A stretch of 64,000 nucleotides of DNA. Source: Streptomyces ortus (lineage in GTDB: Bacteria > Actinomycetota > Actinomycetes > Streptomycetales > Streptomycetaceae). The notes under the pieces were generated by a model, which was given only the letters and a program-made list of their open reading frames with translations, ran no database searches and was not told the origin of the DNA. The stretch covers positions 1,500,361-1,564,360 of the forward strand of contig NZ_JAIFZO010000002.1 in assembly GCF_026341275.1 (NCBI RefSeq), in the 5' to 3' direction. Positions 41,169 to 51,873 of this stretch are shown one piece after another. Positions within the stretch are counted from its first letter, which is position 1, and each line of letters begins with the position of its first letter. The position numbers and the translations under genes are program-made.

Positions 41169-42788
41169 TCACCCTAGCCGCAGGGCGAGCAGCGCGATGT
41201 CGTCCTCCCGGTCGTGGCCGAAGCAGTCCAGGAGCGTGTCGCACAGGGCGTCCAGCCCGGGCAGCGCACCCACGGCCGCCGCGCGCAGGTGTTCCATCGA
41301 GGCCGCCAGATCCGTACCGCGCGTCTCGATCAGCCCGTCGGTCACCATCAGGAGCCGGTCGCCCGCTTCGAGGAACAGTTCGGTCGGCGCCGGATGGGGC
41401 AGCCCCACCCCGAGCAGCGGCCCGGCGGCCTTCGCGTAGTCGGCCGTACCGGTGTCGCGGATGATGAGCGGCGGGATGTGGCCGGCGTTCGCGATACGGG
41501 TGCGTCCGGTCGCGGGGTCGATCAGGGCCAGGCAGACCGTGGTGGTGATCCCGGGGTGGTAGTGCCGCAGCATCCGGTCGAGTCGCTCGGCCAGCACGGC
41601 CGGGTCGCTCTCCTCGACGCAGTAGGCGCGCAGCGCGTGCCGGATCTCGACCATGACGGTGGCCGCGTCCAGCGAGTGCCCGACGACGTCGCCCACGGCG
41701 GCGAGCACCCCGTCGTCGGTGCGCAGTGCCGCGTAGAAGTCGCCGCCGATCTCGGTCTGCTGCGAGGCGGGCACGTAGCGGACCGCGATGTCGATGCCCG
41801 GCAGTTCGGGGAGCCGGTGCGGCTGGGGCAGGAAGCTGTGCTGGAGGGTGAGGGCGACGTGCCGCTCCACCTGGTACATGAGCAGCGGCTCGGCGGCGTA
41901 CGCGGTGGCCTGGGCGAGCCGGGCCACCAGGGTCTCGTCCTCCGGGTTCAGCCTGCGCACGCCTCGGGTGGGCGTGGCCAGGCACACCGCGGCCTTGCCG
42001 TCCTGGGTGAGGATGAGCGCAAGACGGGCGTCGTGCTGCATGCCGGGGCGGAAGAACCCGCCGGGCCACAGCGGCGCGGGCACGGTGGTGATCCGCACCC
42101 CGGACTGTCCGCGGGTGAGCCGCCGGAGCAGCCCGGCCACGGCCCGGTGGGCACCCTCGTCGGGCAGTGCGAGCGAGGTGCGGTCCTGGGAGTGGGCGCG
42201 GTACAGCTCGTCGTCAGGGCCGAGGAAGAAGACGGCGGCGGGGCCGCCGGTGAGCCGCGCGGTGCCGTTGGCGGCGGCGTCGGCGAGTTCCTGGAGGCCG
42301 CGCGCCGCCTGGATGGTGACGATGGTCTCCAACAGCAGCGTCAGCCGCCGTGCCAGTGCCTGGTCGTCGGCCCGCAGCCGCGCGGAGCGCACGGCGGCCC
42401 GGACCACAGTGTCGATCTCCTCGGGCTCGGCGGGTACCGCCAGATAGGCCTCCCCGCCCGCCTCCAGGCCCAGGCACCGGGCGCCGGGGGTCACGGCGGT
42501 GGCGGAGAAGTGCACGACGGGCAGACCGGCCAGGTGCGGGCGGGCCTTGATCCTGCGGCAGAGTTCGATGCCGCTCATGTCGGAGAGGTCCACATCGACG
42601 AGGGCCACGTCGGGGAGGGTGCCCCTGCGCAGCCGCGCGTCGAGTTCGACGAGGGCCTCGTTGCCGGTGGCGGCCACGACGACCTGGTGGCCGGCCCGGC
42701 GCAGCAGTGCGGCCATGGCGTACCGGCCCGCCGCCGTGTCGTCCACGAGCAGTACGGTCGCGTCGGTTCGCTTGCCGTGGACGTCCAT
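41169..42788 (-). CDS. Receiver-GAF-PP2C (SpoIIE/RsbU-type) serine phosphatase
   Basis: The 539-aa protein joins a receiver domain (1-125), a GAF-like domain (about 150-310) and a PP2C/SpoIIE phosphatase (about 325-535). The receiver keeps Asp16/Asp17 and phosphoacceptor Asp65, but where the usual lysine-proline stands it has AVPAEP, so the conserved lysine is missing. The phosphatase has IGGDFYAAL, AVGDVVGHSLDAA, NAGHIPPL and HDREDDIALLAL with the metal-binding aspartates. Such proteins usually dephosphorylate anti-sigma-factor antagonists in stress control. No partner anti-sigma gene is adjacent. Confidence 0.92.
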   Translation of the reverse strand: MDVHGKRTDATVLLVDDTAAGRYAMAALLRRAGHQVVVAATGNEALVELDARLRRGTLPDVALVDVDLSDMSGIELCRRIKARPHLAGLPVVHFSATAVTPGARCLGLEAGGEAYLAVPAEPEEIDTVVRAAVRSARLRADDQALARRLTLLLETIVTIQAARGLQELADAAANGTARLTGGPAAVFFLGPDDELYRAHSQDRTSLALPDEGAHRAVAGLLRRLTRGQSGVRITTVPAPLWPGGFFRPGMQHDARLALILTQDGKAAVCLATPTRGVRRLNPEDETLVARLAQATAYAAEPLLMYQVERHVALTLQHSFLPQPHRLPELPGIDIAVRYVPASQQTEIGGDFYAALRTDDGVLAAVGDVVGHSLDAATVMVEIRHALRAYCVEESDPAVLAERLDRMLRHYHPGITTTVCLALIDPATGRTRIANAGHIPPLIIRDTGTADYAKAAGPLLGVGLPHPAPTELFLEAGDRLLMVTDGLIETRGTDLAASMEHLRAAAVGALPGLDALCDTLLDCFGHDREDDIALLALRLG

Positions 42789-42810
42789 CTGCCAGCCCTC
42801 GGACCCGCCG

Positions 42811-42843
42811 GTGGGGCGGCCCGGGGTCCCGGGGCCGCCCCAC
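42811..42843 (-). terminator. Terminator of the amylase-pullulanase gene
   Basis: GTGGGGCGGCCC (42811-42822) pairs perfectly with GGGCCGCCCCAC (42832-42843). It lies 15 nt after the stop of the minus-strand gene and 22 nt before the start of the phosphatase gene. Confidence 0.8.
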
Positions 42844-42858
42844 CAATGTAGTGCCCTG

Positions 42859-45800
42859 TCAGGAGGTCCGGGAGAACACCGCCACGGTCCGTCCGGGAAC
42901 GGTGAACGTGCCCGAGCCGGCCGCGTAGGACGCGGACTTGACGACGGTGTCGCCTCCCTCGGCCTGCACGGGGTGCAGCGCGTATCCGGTGCCCTTCGCC
43001 TCCGTCACCGTCTGCTCCCGCGCCCCCGGGGTCGCGTTGAGGACGACGACGAGGTCGCCGAGTTCCATCGTGATCACTCCGGGTGTCTCGTCCTTGCCGG
43101 ACAGCGGGAAGGACAGTTTCGACTGCACCTGTGCGGCGGTCCCGAGCCCGAAGTCGCTCTCGCTCGTGCGGATCCGCAGCAGGTCCCGGTACGCGGCGGA
43201 CGCGCCCTCGATCTGCGGGCAGCCCACCTCGACGGACGTCAGCAGGGGCTTGGCGTAGGACCATTTGGACTCGTTGTCGGCGGCCGGCGGCAGCCCCCGC
43301 CCGAACCCGTTGCCGCTCCCGGTGCCGCCGCTGTCGCGGCACTTCCAGTGGATGGCGTTGAACCAGTCGCCGCTGTCGTAGGAGTTGCGGTCCAGGGACT
43401 TGGAGCGCAGCAGGTCGGTGCCCGCCTGGGAGAGCGAGGGCCCCTGCGACAGGGTGGCCGTGGCCATCGCGAGGACCTGCATCCGTGCGCGCTCGGCCGC
43501 CGAGGTGCCCTGGGGCAGCTTGAAGGCGAGCGCGTCGAACAGCGACTCGTTGTCGTGGGCGTCCGCATAGGCGAGGGCGTCGCCGGGCGCGTCCGCGTAT
43601 CCGGCGGGCGCCCCGTTGTAGCCGACCTCGGAGCCCTTGACCCGCTCGCCCGCGGTGTCGGTGAAGGTGTAGTCGGCGAGGTTGCCGGAAAGGCCGACCT
43701 TGATCAGGTCCTGGTAGTGGAGCAGGCGGGCCTTCTGCTCGGCGGAGGTGCCATTGGCGGCACTGTCGTTCGGGTCGGTGTAGAGGCCGGACGCGAAGCC
43801 CTGGACGCCGGGGTCCTCGTCGAAGGGTCCGCCGCCGCGTACGGCGTCCCGGGCCCGGTCGGAGAAGGTGGCGATGCCGGTTCCGGCCATGTTCTTCTGG
43901 GTGGCCTGGACGAACCGGGCGTCGTCCGCGACCTCGCCGAAGTTCCAGCCCTCGCCGTAGAGGACGATCTTCTTGCCGTCGACGCCGTCCTTGGCGGGGG
44001 TCAGCGCGTCGAGGGCCTTCCTGACCGCCAGAATGTTGGCCTTCGGATGGTGTCCCATCAGGTCGAAGCGGAACCCGTCGACCTTGTACTCCCTGGCCCA
44101 GGTGACGATCGAGTCGACGACCAGCTTGCCCATCATCGCGTTCTCGGGGGCCGTGTTGGCGCAGCAGGTGGAGGTGGCGACCCCGCCGTCGGCGAGAAGC
44201 CGCTGATAGTAGCCGGGGACCACCTTGTCGAGCACGCTCGTGTCGGCCTGACCGCTGGCAGGCGTGTGGTTGTAGACCACGTCCATGACGACCCGCAGCC
44301 CGTCCTCGTTGAGCGACTTCACCATCTGCCGGTACTCGACGGTGCGGCGCGTCCCGTCGGGATCACTGGCGTACGAGCCCTCCGGCACCGTGTAGTGGTA
44401 CGGGTCGTACCCCCAGTTGTACGCGTCCTTCGCGGCGCTCTTCGCCACGCACTCCTGCTGCTGGTCGGAGTCGGCCGGGTAGGAGCCGAGATCGCAGTCG
44501 GGGACTGCCTGGTCCGCCTTCTTCTCCGGAATGGTGGCGATGTCGAAGGCGGGCAGGAGATGGACGTACGAGGTCCCGGCCTCGGCGAGTTTCCTGAGGT
44601 GCCGGGAGCCCGCGCTGTCCTGATCGGTGAAGGCGCGGTAGGTGCCCTGGTCCCTCGCCGGGACGGAGTCGTCCTCGACGGAGAAGTCACGGATGTGCAG
44701 TTCCTGGATCTGCGCGTCCTTCAACGGCACCGCCTTCGGCTTCTTGAGGCTCGACCAGCCGCCGGGGGCGAGGGACTTGTCGTCCAGGTCGACGACGAGG
44801 CTGCGCCCGGAGTTCGCGGTGAGGGCGACCGAGTAGGGGTCGGTGACCTTGTTGGTGACGAGTCGGCGGACGCTGGGCGCCCACACCTTCACGGCGTACC
44901 GGTAGGGCTTGTTCTTCCAGGAGGCCGGCCCGGTGACGGACCAGACCCCGGAGGCGGAGTCCCGCTTCATGGGGACGGTCGTGCCGCCGATCTCCAACGC
45001 CACCTCCTGGGCGGTCGGCGCCCAGACGGCCAGCGTGGGCCGGCCGCCGCGGAACGTCGGACCGAGCTCCGCCTTCGTCGCGGCCGTCCCGTACACGTCG
45101 TCGAGCACGCCCGCGATCTGCACGCCCGTCGCCGCGAGCACGGCTCCGTTGGCGGCGCGCTGGGAGGCGACGAGCTGGCCGCTCAGTGCCTCGCGCACCC
45201 GGTCGCGGTCGCGCGGGTCGACGGACCAGGCGCTGTAGTCCTTCAGATGCGGGAAGGCGGCCTTCTGGGCGTCGGTCAGCGAGGTCTTCCCCAGCCGCAG
45301 CCAGCGCTCGTCGGTGCTGGTGAGGGTGCCGTTCTCGGCCTTGATGCTGCCCTTGCGGGAGTACAGCAACTGGGTCGACGCGGCCGTATCGTTGCCGTTC
45401 CACGCGACCGTGTTCCGGTCGATCCAGACCGCCTTGGAGGTGGTCAGGTCGAGTGCGGCGGCGCTGCCCGCGGGCTGCGGCAGGAGGTACTTCTCCTGGC
45501 CGCCCAGCATCCACACCTCGTGGCCGTTCGCCGTGAGGTCGAGCGACTGGTCGGTGGGCAGGTCCTTCTCGTCGCCCTTGTGCAGGATGTAGCTGAGGCT
45601 GGTGGCTCCTTCGGCGAGCGGCACCTCGTAGACGGCGCCGTACGCGTCGGTCCGCACCGGCTCCAGGGGCTTGGACCAGTCCGTGGGGTTCGCGGCGCCG
45701 GTCCAGGTGTGCAGGCCCCAGCCCGCGTAGTTCCCGTCGGCGCGGTGGTAGTGCAGGACCGCCTTGGTCTTGTCCGGCGCGGGATGGTCGGCGGTCGGTT

Positions 45801-48291
45801 TCTCGGTCCGTACGGCCTCCTTGCCCTGCTCGACCCAGACCTCACCCGTCTTCGTGACGTCGATGGTGCGGTCGGCGGCGACGTCCTTGTTTCCGTCCTT
45901 GTCGATGACGAGGAAGTTCACGGCCGAGGCGCCCGGCTTGAGCTTGACGTACGCGAAGGCCCCGTAGGCGTCGCGGCCGACGAAGTCGTGGCCCGCCGGC
46001 CAGGTGGTCTCCTCGCCCTCGGCGAGGTCGCCCCAGGCGTACAGCCGCCAGTCGGTGTAGTCGCCGTCCGCGCGCTTGTAGTGGACGACCGCGTAGTCGC
46101 GCGAGGAGGCGGTCGGCACCTCCTCGGCGGGCGGGGTGCCGGTGGTGGAGGCGGCCGTCGCACTCGCGGTACGCCCGGCCGCGTCGACGACAACGGCCTT
46201 GTGGCGCAGGGCGGTTCCGGCGGGCACGTCCTTCCCGACGACCTGGGTGACCTTGTACGGGGCATGGTCGGCGGACCCGAGCGTGCGCCACTTGCCGTTA
46301 CCGACCTGGGCCGCGAGGACGACCCGGTTGAGCTGCCCGCTGCCCCCGTCCACGTCGGCGGTGATCTCGACGGTGCCGGTGGCGCCGGCGGCGGGAGCCT
46401 TGAGCGTGACAGTCGGCCTGGTGGCAGGCGCGGCGAGCCGTCCCGCCGCCTTGTAGACGACGGAGGACCCGGCCGGGACGGTCACGGTGACCCGCCGGTC
46501 GGCCCCGCTCTTCAGCGACTTCTCGACCCCATGAGTCCCATCGATCCCATGGACCCCGTAGATCCCGCGGAAGGTCATGCCCGCCGACCCGGTCGCGAAC
46601 GTGGCGCTCTTCGCCTCGTCCGCGTTGTTCACGGCGACGACGTACTCGACACCGGTCTTCGCGTCGGTGCGGGAGAACGCGTAGACGCCGGCGCCGTCGG
46701 CCGCGTACCGCTCGGTCTGTACGCCGTCCGCGAGGGCCGGGTTGTTCTTGCGGAGCTTGGCCAGCGCGGCGATCTGCCGGTACAGGGGCGCACTCGTGTC
46801 GTACGCGTCCTCGGCGTGTGTGCGGTCGGTGCCGAGTTGGTCGTCGTCCAGGTAGTCGGCGGTCTTCGACGCGAACATGGTCTGGCGGGCGTCCTTGTCG
46901 CCGCCGGCGCCGGTGAAGCCCTGCTCGTCGCCGTAGTAGACGACGGGGTTGCCGCGGGTGAGGAACATCAGCTCGTTGGCGAGCTTCGCCTTCTTCACCA
47001 GTCGCGCGTCGGAGGCGCCTTCGTCGTCCTGCTTCAGGAAGGTCCCGATGCGGCCCATGTCGTGGTTGCCGAGGAAGGTGACCTGCTCGTACGCGTTGGC
47101 CTTGTCCGTCGTGTACTTGTAGTCGTCGCCGAAGACCGAGGCCAGCCGCTGCGCGCTGCCGCCCTGGGAGGCGTACGCCCGTGCCTCGTCCTGGAAGGGG
47201 AAGTCGAGGGTGGAGTCGAGGCGGCCCTCGGTGACGTAGGGGGAGGTGATCGCCGTGTCCGCCGAGTACACCTCGCCGAACATGAAGAAGTCGTCACGGC
47301 CGTGCTTCGCCGCGTACGCGTCCAAGGCTGTCGCCCACTGCGTCCAGAACTCCATGTTCACGTGCTTCACGGTGTCGATCCGGAAGCCGTCGATGTCGAA
47401 GTCCCGCACCCACCGCTGGTAGATCTTCTCCATGCCGGTGACGACCTCGGGACGCTCGGTCCACAGGTCGTCGAGTCCGGAGAAGTCGCCCTGTTCGGAG
47501 CTCTCGCCGGCGAAGGTTGAGTCGCCGCGGTTGTGGTACATCGACGGGTCGTTGAGCCAGGAGGGCACCTTGGCGTTCTTCTTCGCGGCGGGCACGACGG
47601 GCGTGCGCGGGAAGGAGCCGCTGCCGACGGCGGGGAACTTCCGCCTCCCGCCCGCGTAGTCGGCGTCGTCGAAGGGCTCGCCGTCCTTCGTCAGATAGGG
47701 GAAGGCGCCCTTGGGGAGGTAGGAGTAGGACTTCTCCTCGTAGTCGACGACGTCGGCCGTGTGATTGGTGATGACGTCGAAGAAGACCTTCATGCCCTTG
47801 CCGTGGGCCTTGTCGATCAGCCGTTCCAGGTCGGCGTTGGTGCCGAAGTGCGGGTCGACCTGCGTGAAGTCGGTGATCCAGTAACCGTGGTAGCCGGCCG
47901 AAGCGTTCTCACCGGTGCCCTGCACGGGCTGGTTCTTGAAGATCGGCGCGAGCCAGATGGCCGTGGTGCCGAGGTCCTTGATGTAGTCGAGCTTCTTCGT
48001 CAGGCCCTTGAGGTCGCCGCCCTGGTAGAAGCCCTTGTCGGTGGGGTCGTAGCCGGTGGCGAGGCGGGAGCCGGTGAGGCCGCCCTTGTCGTTCGCGGTG
48101 TCGCCGTTGGCGAACCGGTCCGGCAGGACGAAGTAGAACTGCTCACGGGTGAGGTCGTTGCGGGCCGGCGTCTTCGCCAGGGCCGCGTCCGACGGGGGCG
48201 CGGGCGGGGCTGCCGCCCGGGCGGCGAGGGGCTGGACGAGCGCGGCGGCGAGGGCTGCGGCGGCGATGGCCGCGGTCCGTCTCGGTATCAC
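42859..48291 (-). CDS. pulA: Secreted bifunctional alpha-amylase/pullulanase (two GH13 catalytic domains)
   Basis: This 1810-aa secreted protein has a signal peptide (1-27) and two complete GH13 modules. The first (about 45-600) has nucleophile Asp306 (FRIDTVKH), acid/base Glu340 (FGEVYSAD) and Asp411 (NHDMGR). Two PUD/CBM41-like starch-binding modules follow (around [18 protein letters not shown] and [17 protein letters not shown]), then an N1-type domain. The second catalytic module (about 1050-1800) is pullulanase type, with Asp1410 ([11 protein letters not shown]), Glu1447 ([10 protein letters not shown]) and Asp1580 ([11 protein letters not shown]). It should cut both alpha-1,4 and alpha-1,6 bonds of starch outside the cell. 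The GTG start has AAGGAG upstream, and CTTGCAAG-type sites lie over its promoter. Confidence 0.95.
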   Translation of the reverse strand: MIPRRTAAIAAAALAAALVQPLAARAAAPPAPPSDAALAKTPARNDLTREQFYFVLPDRFANGDTANDKGGLTGSRLATGYDPTDKGFYQGGDLKGLTKKLDYIKDLGTTAIWLAPIFKNQPVQGTGENASAGYHGYWITDFTQVDPHFGTNADLERLIDKAHGKGMKVFFDVITNHTADVVDYEEKSYSYLPKGAFPYLTKDGEPFDDADYAGGRRKFPAVGSGSFPRTPVVPAAKKNAKVPSWLNDPSMYHNRGDSTFAGESSEQGDFSGLDDLWTERPEVVTGMEKIYQRWVRDFDIDGFRIDTVKHVNMEFWTQWATALDAYAAKHGRDDFFMFGEVYSADTAITSPYVTEGRLDSTLDFPFQDEARAYASQGGSAQRLASVFGDDYKYTTDKANAYEQVTFLGNHDMGRIGTFLKQDDEGASDARLVKKAKLANELMFLTRGNPVVYYGDEQGFTGAGGDKDARQTMFASKTADYLDDDQLGTDRTHAEDAYDTSAPLYRQIAALAKLRKNNPALADGVQTERYAADGAGVYAFSRTDAKTGVEYVVAVNNADEAKSATFATGSAGMTFRGIYGVHGIDGTHGVEKSLKSGADRRVTVTVPAGSSVVYKAAGRLAAPATRPTVTLKAPAAGATGTVEITADVDGGSGQLNRVVLAAQVGNGKWRTLGSADHAPYKVTQVVGKDVPAGTALRHKAVVVDAAGRTASATAASTTGTPPAEEVPTASSRDYAVVHYKRADGDYTDWRLYAWGDLAEGEETTWPAGHDFVGRDAYGAFAYVKLKPGASAVNFLVIDKDGNKDVAADRTIDVTKTGEVWVEQGKEAVRTEKPTADHPAPDKTKAVLHYHRADGNYAGWGLHTWTGAANPTDWSKPLEPVRTDAYGAVYEVPLAEGATSLSYILHKGDEKDLPTDQSLDLTANGHEVWMLGGQEKYLLPQPAGSAAALDLTTSKAVWIDRNTVAWNGNDTAASTQLLYSRKGSIKAENGTLTSTDERWLRLGKTSLTDAQKAAFPHLKDYSAWSVDPRDRDRVREALSGQLVASQRAANGAVLAATGVQIAGVLDDVYGTAATKAELGPTFRGGRPTLAVWAPTAQEVALEIGGTTVPMKRDSASGVWSVTGPASWKNKPYRYAVKVWAPSVRRLVTNKVTDPYSVALTANSGRSLVVDLDDKSLAPGGWSSLKKPKAVPLKDAQIQELHIRDFSVEDDSVPARDQGTYRAFTDQDSAGSRHLRKLAEAGTSYVHLLPAFDIATIPEKKADQAVPDCDLGSYPADSDQQQECVAKSAAKDAYNWGYDPYHYTVPEGSYASDPDGTRRTVEYRQMVKSLNEDGLRVVMDVVYNHTPASGQADTSVLDKVVPGYYQRLLADGGVATSTCCANTAPENAMMGKLVVDSIVTWAREYKVDGFRFDLMGHHPKANILAVRKALDALTPAKDGVDGKKIVLYGEGWNFGEVADDARFVQATQKNMAGTGIATFSDRARDAVRGGGPFDEDPGVQGFASGLYTDPNDSAANGTSAEQKARLLHYQDLIKVGLSGNLADYTFTDTAGERVKGSEVGYNGAPAGYADAPGDALAYADAHDNESLFDALAFKLPQGTSAAERARMQVLAMATATLSQGPSLSQAGTDLLRSKSLDRNSYDSGDWFNAIHWKCRDSGGTGSGNGFGRGLPPAADNESKWSYAKPLLTSVEVGCPQIEGASAAYRDLLRIRTSESDFGLGTAAQVQSKLSFPLSGKDETPGVITMELGDLVVVLNATPGAREQTVTEAKGTGYALHPVQAEGGDTVVKSASYAAGSGTFTVPGRTVAVFSRTS

Positions 48292-48322
48292 TGGCCTGAC
48301 TCCTTGCGGTGGGATCGGCGTG

Positions 48323-48364
48323 ACGCTATCCCCGCCGAAACGCTTTCAGCAAGAGCCTTGCAAG
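48323..48364 (-). promoter_or_regulatory. pulA promoter and MalR-type operator
   Basis: On the minus strand TTGCTG (48352-48347) and TAGCGT (48328-48323) are 18 bp apart. The -35 lies within CTTGCAAGGCTCTTGCTG, with two CTTGC repeats 11 bp apart. The same TTGCTG-18-bp layout occurs at malE. Confidence 0.6.
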
Positions 48365-48398
48365 AACTGGAAAGCAGTTTCAGTGACGGCCGAAGACT

Positions 48399-48441
48399 GC
48401 GCAGTTCCCCGCGCCCCTCGAAGGGGCGCGGGGAACTGCGC
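48399..48441. repeat. Inverted pair of the 19-bp element
   Basis: GCGCAGTTCCCCGCGCCCC (48399-48417) and its reverse complement (48423-48441) form a perfect 19-bp stem with a TCGAA loop. It lies between the amylase gene's 3' end and the pulA promoter. Confidence 0.85.
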
Positions 48442-48490
48442 AATCCTGTGAACCAGCCCTCGCCGGGCCGCAGACGAACGCGGTTTTTCA

Positions 48491-48509
48491 GGGGCGCGGG
48501 GAACTGCGC
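48491..48509 (+). repeat. Single copy of the 19-bp element
   Basis: GGGGCGCGGGGAACTGCGC followed by AATTTTTT, 37 nt beyond the stop of the amylase gene. Confidence 0.8.
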
Positions 48510-48546
48510 AATTTTTTGGGCCCGCCCTCATCGGCCCGCAGGCGCA

Positions 48547-49929
48547 TCAGCAGCTCGACTTGCCCGCGTGCACCGCCAGTGCCGTGTTCGCCGCGAGTGT
48601 CGCCGTCAGCTGGCCCGAGCCGTTCACCGTCACCGTCGTGCCCGCCTGCACATTGCAGTACGTGCCCGCCGCGAGCGACGTCGCATACGTGCGGGTCAGC
48701 GAGGACGACTCGTGGTTGATCGCCACGAACCCCTTCCCGCCGCGGCCGAACGCGATCGCGTCACCCCCGTTGTCCCACCAGTTGGTGACCGACTGCCCCC
48801 GGACGGCGTTGCGGAAGCCGACCATCGACTGGATCTCCGGCCACGCGTGCTGGCACTTCCACCCGTCCTGCCAGCAGGCGCTCACCGAACCGCCGTTGGG
48901 CGGCCCCGCGTCCGTGGACGAGAACTCGTACCCGGAGTTGATGTCGGGCGCCCCGTACGGGTAGGCCAGCATGAACACGTTGGCGACGGTGTAGGTCGCG
49001 TTGTCCTTGTAGCTGAGCGTCGACCCGTTGCGCTCGGTGTCGTGGTTGTCGACGAAGACCCCCGAGACACCGCTGCTCATATAGCCCCAGCCCTCGCCGT
49101 AGTTCTTCAGGTAGGCGAGGTTCTCGTTGTTGAAGACGCGCTTGAGGTCGAACGCGTACCGGAACTCCTGCACGTCCCCCGTACCGGTGTACTCGGTCGG
49201 CTGGACCGCCTCGCCGGCGCCGTAGATGACCTCCTGCTTCCAGTACGCGCTCGTGTTGCTCAGCCGGCCCTTGATGTTCGCGAGGTCGGCGGCCGGGATG
49301 TGCTTGGCGCCGTCGACGCGGAAGCCGTCGACGCCGAGCGAGAGCAGGTCGTTCAGGTACTTGGCGATGGCCCCGCGGACGTACTCCTCGCCCGTGTCCA
49401 GGTCCGCCAGGCCGACGAGTTCGCAGTTCTGGACGTTCGCGCGGTCCTGGTAGTTGCTGATCTGCGAGGTGCAGTTGTCGAAGTCGGGCGACGAGTACAG
49501 GCCCGGGTAGGTGTACTTCGTGTACGACGAGCCGCCCGTACCGGTGCCGCTGCCCGCCGACATGTGGTTGATCACGGTGTCGGCGACGACCTTCACCCCG
49601 GCCGCGTGACAGGTGTTGACCATGCTCTGGAAGGCCGTACGGTCACCGAGGCGCCCGGCGATCTTGTAGCTGACGGGTTGGTACGAGGTCCACCACTGCG
49701 CGCCCTGTATGTGCTCGGCGGGCGGGGAGACCTGGACGTATCCGTAACCGGCGGGGCCCAGCCGGTTGGTGCACTCCTTCGCCACGGAGGCGAAGTTCCA
49801 CTCGAAGAGGACGGCGGTGACGTCCTTGGTGCCCGGCGGGGAGGCGTGGGCGGTACCGGCGGTGCTCGCGGGGACGACGAACGCGGCAGCCGCCACGGCG
49901 AGCGCGCAGGACAGAGCTCTCCTGGCCAT
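48547..49929 (-). CDS. Secreted alpha-amylase (GH13)
   Basis: The 460-aa protein has a signal peptide ([20 protein letters not shown], cleavage near AHA-SPPG) and a single GH13 catalytic domain of the Streptomyces/animal type. The order is [10 protein letters not shown] (region I), GFRVDGAKH (nucleophile Asp206), GAGEAV (acid/base Glu240) and [10 protein letters not shown] (Asp297), closing with a C-terminal beta domain with a final disulfide. It endo-hydrolyses starch outside the cell. It lacks a separate starch-binding domain. The ATG at 49929 follows GAAGGGA. The in-frame start at 49989 would run through the promoter. MalR-like sites lie upstream. Confidence 0.96.
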   Translation of the reverse strand: MARRALSCALAVAAAAFVVPASTAGTAHASPPGTKDVTAVLFEWNFASVAKECTNRLGPAGYGYVQVSPPAEHIQGAQWWTSYQPVSYKIAGRLGDRTAFQSMVNTCHAAGVKVVADTVINHMSAGSGTGTGGSSYTKYTYPGLYSSPDFDNCTSQISNYQDRANVQNCELVGLADLDTGEEYVRGAIAKYLNDLLSLGVDGFRVDGAKHIPAADLANIKGRLSNTSAYWKQEVIYGAGEAVQPTEYTGTGDVQEFRYAFDLKRVFNNENLAYLKNYGEGWGYMSSGVSGVFVDNHDTERNGSTLSYKDNATYTVANVFMLAYPYGAPDINSGYEFSSTDAGPPNGGSVSACWQDGWKCQHAWPEIQSMVGFRNAVRGQSVTNWWDNGGDAIAFGRGGKGFVAINHESSSLTRTYATSLAAGTYCNVQAGTTVTVNGSGQLTATLAANTALAVHAGKSSC

Positions 49930-49965
49930 GTGGGGGGTCCCTTCTCCGTTGAAGGTCTTCTCTGA

Positions 49966-49996
49966 GGCTCTTGAATCTTCTTGCTGCAAAATTCAA
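49966..49996 (-). promoter_or_regulatory. Operator region of the alpha-amylase gene
   Basis: On the minus strand TTGAAT and ATTCAA bracket TTTGCAGCAAGAAG. The 9-mer TTGCAGCAA is identical to that in the malE promoter (55366-55374). TTGAAT or TTGCAG may serve as the -35, and the -10 is unclear. Confidence 0.5.
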
Positions 49997-50020
49997 CAGC
50001 CGTGCGGTGCCGCAGATCGT

Positions 50021-50055
50021 AGAAGCCCGTCTCCCAAAGCGGAAGACGGGCTTCT
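50021..50055 (-). terminator. Terminator after the malEFG-alpha-glucosidase operon
   Basis: AGAAGCCCGTCT (50021-50032) and AGACGGGCTTCT (50044-50055) form a perfect 12-bp stem, 55 nt past the alpha-glucosidase stop on the minus strand. Confidence 0.78.
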
Positions 50056-50110
50056 GAAAATTCCTGAAAGTTCTTACAGGAAGGGCCGATTGATGACGGT
50101 TGGTGAACCG

Positions 50111-51796
50111 TCAGTCGGCGATCCACCACACGGTGACGTCGGCGGGCACCTTCGCCTCCCCGTCGTCCGTGACGGTCACCTCGCCGCTCGCGAGCAGCAC
50201 CCGCCCGTACGCGCGGACGGTCGCCGCCTCTCCCCCGGTGTTGGCGGTGCACACGAACGCCCCGCGACGGAAGGCCAGGACGCCCTCGGGCGCCCTCAGC
50301 CACTCGACCCGGTCGCCCGCGCCGAGGTCGGCCTGCTCACTGCGCGCGGCGAGCGCGGACCGGTACAGCTCCAGGGTCGAGCCGGCCACCCCGGTCTGCG
50401 CCTCGACGCTCAGCTCGCCCCATCCGGCCGGCTGCGGGAGCCAGCTGCCCCCGCCGCCGAAGCCGTACGAGGAGCCCTCGCGGTCCCACGGGATCGGCAC
50501 CCGGCAGCCGTCACGGAACCCGTCCTGCCCGGCGCCCCGGAAGTACGCCGGGTCCTGGCGGACCTCGTCCGGCAGGTCCACGACGTCCGGCAGGCCCAGC
50601 TCCTCGCCCTGGTAGAGATACGCGGAGCCGGGCAGCGCGAGCATCAGGAGGGTGGCCGCGCGGGCCCGGCGCAGGCCCAGTTCGCGGTCGCCCGCGAGTC
50701 GGATCTGGGTGCCGAGGCCGGCCGGGTTGGCGAAGCGGGTGGCGTGCCGGGTCACGTCGTGGTTGGACAGCACCCAGGTGGCGGGGGCGCCCACGGGCCG
50801 CATCGCGTCGAGCGTGCGGTCGACGCAGGCGCGCAGCTCCTCGGCGTCCCAGTGGGTGCTCAGGTACTGGAAGTTGAAGGCCTGGTGGAGTTCGTCGGGG
50901 CGCACGTAGTGGGCGGTGCGCTCGATGGTGGGTGTCCATGCCTCGGCGACGAAGATGCGGTCGCCGGAGTACTCGTCGAGCACGAGACGCCACTGGCGGT
51001 AGATCTCGTGCACCCCGTCCTGGTCGAAGAACGGCATGACGTCGTTGCCCAGAAGCTTCAGCTGCTCGTGGGATCCAAGGTCCGGGAGGCCTTCCGCCTT
51101 CACCAGGCCGTGGGCCACGTCGATCCGGAAGCCGTCGACGCCCATGTCGAGCCAGAACCGCAGCACCGAGCGGAACTCGTCGCCGACCGCCGGGTGGTCC
51201 CAGTCGAAGTCGGGCTGCTCGGGTGCGAAGAGGTGGAGGTACCACTCGCCCGGGGTGCCGTCCGGTTCGGTGACCCGCGTCCAGGCGGGGCCGCCGAAGA
51301 TGGACTCCCAGTCGTTGGGCGGCAGTTCGCCGTTCTCGCCCTGCCCGGCGCGGAAGTGGTAGCGCTCGCGCGACGGCGAACCCGGCCCCTCCGCGAGGGC
51401 CCGCTTGAACCACTCGTGCTGGTCGGAGGAGTGGTTGGGGACGAGGTCGACGATGATCCGCAGGCCCAGTTCATGGGCGTCGCGGATCAGCGCGTCGGCG
51501 TCGAGCAGACTGCCGAACATGGGGTCGACGGCCCGGTAGTCGGCCACGTCGTAGCCCGCGTCGGCCTGCGGCGAGGCGTAGAACGGGCTGAGCCACACGG
51601 CGTCGACGCCGAGGTCGCGCAGATACGGGAGTCGGGAACGTACGCCCTCCAGGTCGCCCATGCCGTCGCCGTTGCTGTCGGCGAAGCTGCGCGGATAGAC
51701 CTGGTAGATCACCGCGTCGCGCCACCAGTCGCGGCGGTCGGCGACGGTCACGAGAGCGGAGTTCGGCGCCGGGTCGGCGGAGTGCTGCTGGCTCAT
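50111..51796 (-). CDS. Cytoplasmic alpha-glucosidase (GH13 oligo-1,6/maltodextrin type)
   Basis: The 561-aa protein begins RDWWRDAVIYQVYPRSFADS, the hallmark of GH13 alpha-glucosidases, and has no signal peptide. Catalytic residues are Asp226 (FRIDVAHGL), Glu285 (VAEAWTP) and Asp347 (SNHDVTRH). It would split imported maltose and maltodextrins into glucose. The ATG at 51796 follows AAGGAA closely. It is the last gene of the malEFG operon, 77 nt after malG, and that gap holds a 15-bp tandem duplication. The exact linkage preference cannot be read with confidence. Homologues here are often called AglA. Confidence 0.92.
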   Translation of the reverse strand: MSQQHSADPAPNSALVTVADRRDWWRDAVIYQVYPRSFADSNGDGMGDLEGVRSRLPYLRDLGVDAVWLSPFYASPQADAGYDVADYRAVDPMFGSLLDADALIRDAHELGLRIIVDLVPNHSSDQHEWFKRALAEGPGSPSRERYHFRAGQGENGELPPNDWESIFGGPAWTRVTEPDGTPGEWYLHLFAPEQPDFDWDHPAVGDEFRSVLRFWLDMGVDGFRIDVAHGLVKAEGLPDLGSHEQLKLLGNDVMPFFDQDGVHEIYRQWRLVLDEYSGDRIFVAEAWTPTIERTAHYVRPDELHQAFNFQYLSTHWDAEELRACVDRTLDAMRPVGAPATWVLSNHDVTRHATRFANPAGLGTQIRLAGDRELGLRRARAATLLMLALPGSAYLYQGEELGLPDVVDLPDEVRQDPAYFRGAGQDGFRDGCRVPIPWDREGSSYGFGGGGSWLPQPAGWGELSVEAQTGVAGSTLELYRSALAARSEQADLGAGDRVEWLRAPEGVLAFRRGAFVCTANTGGEAATVRAYGRVLLASGEVTVTDDGEAKVPADVTVWWIAD

Positions 51797-51813
51797 AACT
51801 TCCTTGGTACGTA

Positions 51814-51843
51814 ACGGAGTCACACGGTACGGAGTCACACGGT
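51814..51843. repeat. 15-bp perfect tandem duplication between malG and the glucosidase gene
   Basis: ACGGAGTCACACGGT occurs at 51814-51828 and again at 51829-51843. Confidence 0.9.
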
Positions 51844-51873
51844 CGGATTCGGTCGCGGGCACCCCGGCAGGGG

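Noticed and set aside
42499..47520. A 1673-codon open frame on the plus strand opposite the amylase-pullulanase gene
   Set aside because: It is the antisense shadow of a GC-rich gene. The minus strand encodes two intact GH13 catalytic domains and starch-binding modules, and the plus frame is low-complexity Val/Gly/Arg with no domain.
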